From Armillaria gallica (Eukaryota > Basidiomycota > Agaricomycetes > Agaricales > Physalacriaceae): a stretch of 64,000 nt of DNA. The translations under genes were made by a program, and so were the position numbers. How positions within the stretch are numbered: position 1 is the stretch's first letter; each line of letters starts with the position of its first letter. Location: NCBI GenBank assembly GCA_037576215.1, contig JBANDB010000015.1:1674001-1738000 (forward strand), read 5' to 3'. Below the pieces are notes generated by a model. It was not told the origin of the DNA and did not search any database. It was given only the letters and a program-made list of their open reading frames with translations. Below, in pieces: positions 57,249 to 64,000 of this stretch.

Positions 57249-57493
57249 ATGTCACCCCTTTCTGATACGTATCCAGACTCTGCAACTTGGATCAACCTTG
57301 GTACTGTACTCGGCATCAATACAACTTTTCCTCCAGACCCCCGAGGGAGATGGTCACTGTACCCAAGGATGTTACTGCTGAGGAGTGGCGAGCAGCTCAT
57401 AATGCAAGCAGTCACCGCAGTTATGCGAAGTACATCTATTTTGCTGCTCCTTGCTGCATTGACCATAGGCATAATGTAGAAACCAAAGTATAA
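57249..57493 (+). pseudogene. Unrecognised exon with frameshift
   Basis: MSPLSDTYPDSATWINLG opens at 57249; coding character passes to another frame at about 57340 (REMVTVPKDVTAEEWRAAHN, then SSHRSYAKYIYF). A one- or two-base frameshift would explain it. It lies head-to-head with the minus gene ending upstream at about 57190, so the two may once have shared a promoter region. No family recognised. Confidence 0.35.
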
Positions 57494-57666
57494 TCAACCA
57501 ATGCAGGCGAGATATGTATCAGAAGAATAAGGCCCAGAAGCATAGGAGCAGGTGCAAAATAATTTATCTACATCTGCAACCAGTTCTGAGCATTTCAACA
57601 GTTTGGATCCGCTCATCTGTCAGGCTGCCCATGTTGTAGAGATCAAAGTCAATAGCGGACGGTCTC

Positions 57667-58119
57667 ATGAGGAGTTCGTATCTCTTCTTCATCATTGCGC
57701 TTGTATTCACAGCATATTTCTCCAGGCGCTGCTCTCCACAGGCTGAAATTATTGATCAACTCAACTGCATCTCTGCGAGATTTTCCATACTCACACAACA
57801 CAACATACGAGGATATGCCAACAGCATGTACCATGAGTACCTGCAAACAATAACACTGAACCAACCCAAGGGTCAGCACAGCCTCATCAAAGATGCCATC
57901 CTGCCTATATCAGCTTTTGAACAAGATATTCTTGGATACGAGCATGTCATTCTCAATTCCGCTGGTGTGGGATGGGAGATGTGTTACTTGCAAAAGGCTC
58001 TGCGCCCTATTCGTGAACTAGTAGGCTGGTTAGAAGAGATGTTGTGCGAGGCGATGATTAGCCCTAAAGGACTTTGGGATAAGTATGACAGAGGTGATCT
58101 GGCATTTTTGACACTTTGA
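57667..58119 (+). CDS. Unknown protein fragment with helical C-terminus
   Basis: A 150-codon frame on the plus strand. The stretch after residue 60 reads as coding (MYHEYLQTITLNQPKGQHSL, then RPIRELVGWLEEMLCEAMIS). The last 40 residues resemble the minus gene at 58169-58675 (KPIELLISWLEDIWHATID). The first 30 residues may be intronic, since a CCAG acceptor-like site lies near 57725. Product unknown. Confidence 0.35.
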   Translation: MRSSYLFFIIALVFTAYFSRRCSPQAEIIDQLNCISARFSILTQHNIRGYANSMYHEYLQTITLNQPKGQHSLIKDAILPISAFEQDILGYEHVILNSAGVGWEMCYLQKALRPIRELVGWLEEMLCEAMISPKGLWDKYDRGDLAFLTL

Positions 58120-58168
58120 CATGTGTACAGTTGTAGGCATATTACTGATTCAATTCATGGAACTGTAT

Positions 58169-58675
58169 CTAATTAGAATCCCTCTGCCATGCAAGCTTTT
58201 GTCTATTGTAAGAAATACGCAAATGGTAAGGTCTGTCAATAGTAGCATGCCATATATCCTCTAGCCAAGAAATGAGCAGTTCTATGGGTTTACCTGATGT
58301 CTCCAGCACTTTCTGGTGGTTGTTGGGCCCATCAGTCTCTAAGGCCTTGGCTGCAATGGAGGCATATGCCTTTCGCATGCGATAGAGATCGTCTAGAGGC
58401 TCAACAAAGATTGCTATTTGCCCTTGACATCAAGAACTGTTCTTGAAATATTTTCCAAGGAGATTCTCAACATAGCTGGAGGGCATCTTTCCAGCTAGGA
58501 AATCTTCAAACTCCTGTACAATTGCTCTGCCCTCTGCACTCAGCTTTGGGAAGGAATCAGGAGGCGGTGCTGGACTGGACACCATTATTGAGCTGGAAGT
58601 AGGATCAGACTTAGTGGCAGCAAAGTATTTGAGGCCGCTATGCACGTACATGGGAAGGACCTCATACTGGTTCAT
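58169..58675 (-). pseudogene. Unknown 168-residue protein with one TGA
   Basis: ATG 58675 (MNQYEVLPMYVHSGLKYF) to a stop at 58169, continuous except for TGA at 58430-58432. A Pro/Ser-rich stretch is followed by LSAEGRAIVQEFEDFLAG and EPLDDLYRMRKAYASIA. The C-terminus matches the convergent plus frame ending at 58119. A GGTAAACC donor-like site at about 58290 suggests an alternative in which the last exon differs. Function unknown. Confidence 0.4.
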
Positions 58676-58947
58676 GTTTCACACTCTTTTGAGACGAGTG
58701 GAATATTTTGCAGTAGACTTCTTGTTCAAGTTCAATTGGGAAATGGGATCGACATGTGTCAAAGTTATGCCTTCATGACTATATACAGATGGCAGTTTAG
58801 CAATTTATAATCTCATAGACTAGCTCTGACTTACTTTTTATCACTGTGCTGTACACGATAGGCATGTTTATGCCTCTCAGAGATTTTGAGCCTATGTCTA
58901 CAGATGGCAGATGTAACTTTTGTTGCAAAATTGTCACCTGAGAGCAC

Positions 58948-59229
58948 TCACATAGAATAATAGTGTTTACTCTTGTCCCTTATGGCCTGCTGGCATTCTT
59001 CTTGTGTTTTGTATTTTTGGGGGCAGGCCATGTGGAGCAGTGAGAGTAAGAGAATGACTGAAGTCGTTGGAACACTTTCATCCACTTTGGAACTTTCATC
59101 TGATTGTCTCACCAAAACTCGAATTATCCTGTGTCTATCTGCATCACATACATATTTCTCCTTGTAATACTCCCTCAATATACTGTACATGATTGCGAAG
59201 TTATTGTTCCATATCTGGAGGGACCACAA
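58948..59229 (-). CDS. Possible exon, unrecognised
   Basis: The open minus frame reads YCEKYV-like hydrophilic helical sequence (ILREYYKEKYVCDADRHRII, then QKYKTQEECQQAIRDKSKHY) and lies upstream of the 58169-58675 gene on the same strand. It may be an earlier exon of that gene. No family known. Confidence 0.3.
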   Translation of the reverse strand: MWSLQIWNNNFAIMYSILREYYKEKYVCDADRHRIIRVLVRQSDESSKVDESVPTTSVILLLSLLHMACPQKYKTQEECQQAIRDKSKHYYSM

Positions 59230-59873
59230 ACAATTTTGGAGGCTTCATTAAACATGCCTCATTATCAGCTTCCATTCACTCCATTAATCCCCATAAAATG
59301 AGGGAGAATGTATCAGGTGGGTACAGAATCAAGATTAGTATGTTCTATTGCTGCTCAACTACTCATTGATTTTATATTAGAACAATCTCTTCTGAATTCC
59401 AGTGCATCAAGTTCCTGATCTTCATTTCCAAATTCCAAGAACTGACCTCTTTCATATCTTTGCATAGTAAGTATCCAACTCTTTACTATCACAACAGTTC
59501 TCATTGTGGCTACCACCATGGGTGCTCTTCCCACAACTCTGACTTCATGTGAGATGCATTTCAGGTTGGCATGCTTCTCACGTGGTTCGGGCATACTTAA
59601 AGGAAAGCATCCTAACTTTCTTTCTGGCTCTCACTCTCTGCTAGTGCAGTCTCAGGTCAAGGTTCGCTGCCCATGGAAGCTGTGAGCAATATACCTCCCT
59701 GCCTCAAGGTTTTATTATTGACGAATCGTCATCCTGGACAGTCAACCTACTTCAAAAGTAAACCTGATAGCACTGTTCATTTGTGAGAATGAACGAAAAG
59801 ATTATATGTATGTCAAGTCAGCGGTGACTCCACCACCCTTTCTAAAATAAATATTTTGGCATGCTGATACATC

Positions 59874-60453
59874 TTGCAGATTGCACATCGCGTTGACAAC
59901 TACCGCCATGATTTCTTACTGAGGAATCTTAATGAGTATATTCAAGCTGTGTCCAATGGAAGTGTAGATGCATGGTGGAATGACTTTCTGCAGTGTTACA
60001 TTGTGCAGTACCCAGATTCAATACTTGATGAGCAGTTATACAGCACCAGTCTACATTGATGGAGTATGCAGTCCTTGAAGCAGGTGCATTGAGTTATTTA
60101 TTTTGGAGAGGTCTTGAGCTTAACTTTTTTTGTAGCAACTCGAAGCGTGGTTGAACCATAATAGACGCCTAGTCGCTGTCAAGGATGGATACCCTACTCA
60201 TGGCCAGCATCTCATTGTCCAGTCTCAAAGCTCATTAGACCAATGTGAGCCAGTTTCAAATACAAGAGATACGAGTATTTCTATCAATGCTCAAAGTACA
60301 GGTGTTGAAACTGGATACTACTGGGACAGTCTAGACACTGACAGTATGGGCAGAGGTCTCGATGAACAGGCTAAAGAGAAGATTATTCTCTTGACCAGGC
60401 TCGAGAAGGAGAAGGAGGAATTACACTGTATAGCCATAAAGCATGGGCCATAG
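59874..60453 (+). pseudogene. Two-exon gene of the W-F-P pattern family, unknown role
   Basis: After a TTGCAG acceptor the first exon reads HRVDNYRHDFLLRNLNEYIQ and AWWNDFLQCYIVQYPDSIL; TGA at about 60057-60059 is followed in frame by WSMQSLKQ and a GTGCAT donor at about 60092. The second exon (from about 60137) has QLEAWLNHNRRLVAVKDGY and a C-terminal coiled-coil-like segment (ILLTRLEKEKEELHCIAIKH). The single TGA would be CGA before one C-to-T change. Upstream exons were not resolved. The W...F....YP pattern is shared with 46872, 56600 and 62700. Confidence 0.45.
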
Positions 60454-60654
60454 ATGTCTACTTGAAAAGGGGTGGTTTCATGTCAGGTTACTAGTCCAGA
60501 TGTTCTGCAATCATGTCATCAATTTATTATGTGTTCAAACATTCATTCTTGGTTCATTTTGTATGTTATTTGCATGAAATTGAACATGATATCATAAATT
60601 AAACATATGGTGGCATATCAGACAAAACTCATATCAGCATGAGAAGTTTCATAA

Positions 60655-61020
60655 GAAGGATACCTAGAGGATACATATCCAGTGATCCCTAGAATTTCCA
60701 CAGAGAGTATGCCTAAAGGATACATATCCAACAGGCCCTGGAATTTCCACAGAGACTATGCCTAGAGGGATACATATCCGATGTGCCCTAAGACTCCCAC
60801 AGAAAGTCTGAGAATCTGCCGTAAATTTACCATAGAGTCAGGAAAATCAGGGTGCGTAGAAGTTACCTATCCGACATGCCATGAGATCGCTACAGGATAC
60901 CTATTCAAATTGACATAAGTTGCCATAAGGTACGATGCCTAGAGGATACATATCCAACATACTGGAGGATTTCCATTGAGTATCTGAAGATACTGAGAGG
61001 ATACCTATCTCTCTGCCTTG
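60655..61020 (+). repeat. ~52-bp minisatellite with GGATACATATCC core
   Basis: Five or six diverged units of the form TGCCTAGAGGATACATATCC, followed by about 15 bases and TTTCCACAGAGAGTA. Clear cores start near 60669, 60719 and 60769; later units are more diverged (near 60897, 60945 and 60998). The core is nearly palindromic. The region 60454-61516 holds no gene. Confidence 0.75.
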
Positions 61021-61516
61021 TATTGAAGACTGGAGGAAAACATAATCTTGAAGTAAGGTTGTATACATAAAGTTGACATAAAGCGACTGGATTCTATGGC
61101 AGGGCAGCAGGGATAGAAGACTGTGGGAGTCAAGAGCAGCACAGCTTTGCTTTTATTAGGTTTGCATCAGTTCGATTGCCACAGTTTGACCATGTCATGC
61201 AAAGGAAGACTAAGATGATTGGTCAGAGGCATCCAGGATTGGGGTTCCAGATAGAGAGACAAAATTTGAGAAAGATTCAATAACACGTTGACATTTGAGA
61301 AAAGGTATAGCTGTATGAAACACATGATGCAACATACGTGACGAGTACTTTGTAGAAAATATATACAAGAATCTGAACAAGTTGTATGTACAAAAATATA
61401 GGTAACGATCATGCAATCAAAGGAGCGACTTTATAAGTAATGGAGGCACAGCCGAGACAGGACCAAGAAAGATTATAGAAGTCCAAGAAATTTCAAGAAG
61501 ATACTTGTTCTGCTAC

Positions 61517-62199
61517 TCACTGGAGTACTTTAATGAAACCGCTCATGATGGCCTCGTTGAAGGCAGCTTGAGCAGCAGCTTGGGTGGGATGGCATAAGTA
61601 GCAGGCCCGACTGACTCCAGTGACGAGAGGAGTAACATTTTGCCTAAAAAGAGAGTTAGACAGATGATAGTTAATCTAGAAATTGAGAAGCCATACCACC
61701 CTCTAAAAATGCCAACAGCTTGGCCCTTGGAAACTGAATACCAGGGCCCATCGGGGCCAGTAGTGGTAGTGGCAGTGGCAGTGGCAACTGAAGAACCTGC
61801 AGCAGGGGCAGAGGGAGCACTTTGGAGTACAGCTGTAAGCATAGCACTATTAGGGGTCGAAGCCAGAGCCAGGGGAACTCCGTTAGTTTGGGTGGCAGCG
61901 ATAGAAGAACCGGTGTGTTCTGACTGGGAAGCGTTGGAGAGAGCGTTCTGGTATGGAATGGCCACAAGTGTGGGAATGACATTAGGAAATGAGCAGTTAT
62001 AGCAATAGAAGCTATGAAGAGGGCCCTGGACCGACTCTCCTGAGTTGTTGCCATGGCCATCATGTCTGACAGTGCCTAAAAGTAAGAAAATCAAAAGATA
62101 TCAATGGAACTGAAAAAAGGATGACCTATGACTATTGGTGGAAGACAGGCCTAGAGCAGCCAGGAGAGCAGAGACTTGGTCAATGTTGATTTGGGTCAT
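61517..62199 (-). CDS. Viroplasmin / RNase H1 N-terminal-like domain protein, intact
   Basis: Three exons on the minus strand, 62126-62199, 61697-62065 and 61517-61643, with introns of 60 and 53 bp; phases agree throughout and give 189 residues without a stop. The N-terminus (MTQINIDQVSALLAALGL) is helical, the middle is Ala/Thr/Ser-rich and low in complexity, and the C-terminal 65 residues read GPWYSVSKGQAVGIFRGW, TPLVTGVSRACY and AAAQAAFNEAI. That pattern (Y.V..G...GIF..W..V.P.V.GVS, then A..AF..A) is the viroplasmin/RNase H1 N-terminal fold, which binds RNA-DNA hybrids or dsRNA in known members. The role of the fungal proteins is not known to me. Start: first in-frame ATG of exon 1. Confidence 0.65.
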
Positions 62200-62249
62200 T
62201 GTGGTTGGGTTCGAAAGTGATTCGCTTTGAGATGGTGAACTGGGATGGG

Positions 62250-62480
62250 AAATAGATGATACATGTCAGGGTCTTTATACCATATTATAGATTATACATA
62301 TCTCTTAGGGACCCCAGCAATACGTATCCTATTGGGGACATTGTTATACGTATCCAGGCAGGATTGCTGTTATATTGGTATCAATATAATATGCATCATT
62401 TGGATTCATCCAGAATTATATGCATACTCTGGACACGCATACTCAGAACTTATACATCAAAATTTATTTTATAGCATTGG
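62250..62480 (+). repeat. AT-rich stretch with repeated ATACGTATCC motifs
   Basis: ATACGTATCC occurs at about 62320 and 62348, with TATACATATC near 62295. The same kind of motif lies upstream of the 46872 gene (GGATACGTATCC near 46763), near 57267, and in the 60655 minisatellite. Confidence 0.5.
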
Positions 62481-62699
62481 ACTCACCTCGATTGGCTTTC
62501 CATCCCTCCCCAAAATATTAATCCTAAGGTTAGTGCTTTCCTTTCATCCAACTTCAATTAGACTCACGCCACATCTTTTATGTCTGACATAGCAGACAAC
62601 TTCTTTCATACTTGGGCCCTGAGTGTCACTCATCATACGAAAGGTCAGACAGTGAATATCCTGTTTCTTGGGATATTCAGAGATTGACTGGATGAGTAG

Positions 62700-64000
62700 A
62701 TGGCGTGACAGAAGCATCGCCAAAAAGAACCTCGTAAAGCCTCAAAGAAAAAAACCACAGTGGATCATTCTTGCACCAATCCTATGGACATCAATTTTGC
62801 CAACAATGATCCCGACAATTCTATGGACATCAATCTTCCAAACTTAGACTCAGATCTTATGGACATTGATCATCTGGATAGCGACAAGGTTTTGTCAGAG
62901 AAGAACTGGTGGACGAACCCAGAGCAGACCAAGATGATGATGAGTATGAGGTATTGTCATAGAGAGTACATTGCTATGGGCAAACAGCACAAGTTTACCA
63001 TCGCTTTCAATGGAAAATGGAAGCGACAATACCCAGAAACGTATGAAGGATATTTTCTTGACCACAACAAATGGCTTCTCAGGAGCTCCACTGAGCTTCG
63101 GGGCATTAAAGACTCTCCAGCCAATGTGAGTTATCCCAAAATGGTGGGGGGTTTTCTTGACCTTGGACCCAATCATTGCCTCGATGGTTGCGAAATAATC
63201 GAGGAGCCGGAGTTCCCGACAGCACAAAAAATCTGTAAAATTTTGGGTGACCTTGATAACACCCGCAAAACGGTGAGTCATGAGCTTTTCAGCTTTATGC
63301 CACTAACGTCGCTTTTGCAGCAACTCATGCATTGGTTCTATAATAATCCAATTGGCAAGACAAAGGCATCGGGAGCCAGGATCAAGTTCAAGAAAGGGCA
63401 TGTCCTGCAGGCCATCCACTTGTATTCTCAGTTGCTTTATCCCACAAATGTTGAGCCCATCACTGCTGCTGAGGCAAAGAAATGAGGGCTTCCAAAGAAC
63501 GATCTGGGGCTGGTCCAGGAAATGACCACATATGCATGGAAAAACGAGATGAGCGAGGTTAAAGACAAGATCAACGAGATGGTCGAAAAAGAGAGGGAGA
63601 AAATAGAGGTCTCGAAGAATGGCACTTTAGATGCCAAAGCATTATCAAACAAAGAAATACAAGGGTAAGTCTCTTGCTTCATGTTTAAAGCGTCTTCAGA
63701 CAAACCATTTTGACAGGGTCATCAATTCTCTTGGATCTGAATTCAAGAGTATATTCAAGGATTTTCATCAGTGGACTGGTTGGGGCATGACACTTGTTGC
63801 AGGAGGACCAGACCCCTACACAGGGGTAGTTCAGACTGCTGGGTGAGTAACGTTTGAATTGCTTGATATATATTGTACGAATCATGAACCCCTCCCAGAT
63901 ACAGTTTCGGGTGTGAGTTGCCCAATGGAAAAGAGTTCGTTGAAACTTTCAATGATGTGGCAGCATCTGGGTACATTCCTGGTACCCCACCAGGCGAGAC
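62700..64000 (+). pseudogene. W-x-EQ family gene, unknown role, runs off the window
   Basis: ATG 62700 is followed by GCG TGA; beyond that stop the frame is open and basic (KHRQKEPRKASKKK), then a MDI/ND-rich acidic repeat (DPDNSMDINLPNLDSDLMDI). Residues from about 80 hold the family pattern: WWTNPEQTKMMMSMRY, then FNGKWKRQYPETYEG. A 48-bp intron (63273-63320) is likely. A second TGA at 63483-63485 interrupts; after it come TTYAWKNEMSEVKDKINEM (coiled-coil-like) and further exons with NHFDRVINSLGSEFKSIF, TGWGMTLVAGGPDPYTG and YSFGCELPNGKEF. Both stops read as CGA before one transition. The junction near 63664-63700 does not keep phase, so a small indel or another splice site is possible. Confidence 0.5.

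Overview
The window looks like a transposon-dense accessory region of a basidiomycete genome, most likely an Agaricomycete mushroom. Evidence: introns of about 50-60 bp with GT-AG ends, three copies of a DUF6535 membrane-protein gene, a KDZ (Kyakuja-Dileera-Zisupton) transposase with its cysteine-cluster domain, an F-box remnant of mushroom type, and a chromodomain Ty3/Gypsy retrotransposon. No bacterial operons, rRNA genes or CRISPR arrays were seen, and almost every gene is broken.

Layout. 1-5690: DUF6535 copy A, with a direct repeat on each side. 5974-18409: a minus-strand Ty3/Gypsy element with matching 372-bp LTRs and a perfect 5-bp target duplication. Its gag is split by a 2.97-kb hairpin element (12687-15652) whose 1.4-kb arms are near-perfect inverted copies, each with a tRNA-like Pol III promoter. 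Between the primer-binding site and gag the retrotransposon carries about 1.5 kb of extra coding-like sequence: four consecutive reading frames, each with one hydrophobic helix. This is the most unusual item here. 18.4-28.9 kb: gene remnants plus a 701-bp foldback MITE (25577-26277). 29-31.6 kb: DUF6535 copy B. 32.7-39.2 kb: an F-box remnant and other decayed genes. 40.1-42.8 kb: DUF6535 copy C. 46.9-48.7 kb: an otherwise open unknown gene interrupted by a 1.1-kb TIR element with a 5-bp duplication. 48.7-50.8 kb: a second hairpin related to the first. 50.8-56.2 kb: a KDZ transposase pseudogene split by a 1.7-kb element with 10-bp TIRs and a 4-bp duplication. 56.6-64 kb: short intron-bearing genes on both strands, including one apparently intact gene for a viroplasmin/RNase H1-N-like protein (61517-62199).

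How it fits together. The region records layered insertions that can be undone on paper: in three cases removing the insert and one duplication copy restores a reading frame. A second theme is decay. Nearly all internal stops in the Gypsy and DUF6535 genes are TGA, and wherever a sister copy can be compared it has CGA, as expected for C-to-T change at methylated CpG (RIP-like in effect).

Limits: all homology calls come from reading translations and recognising family motifs. No search or alignment program was run. Exon borders and repeat edges are exact where bases are quoted and approximate elsewhere.
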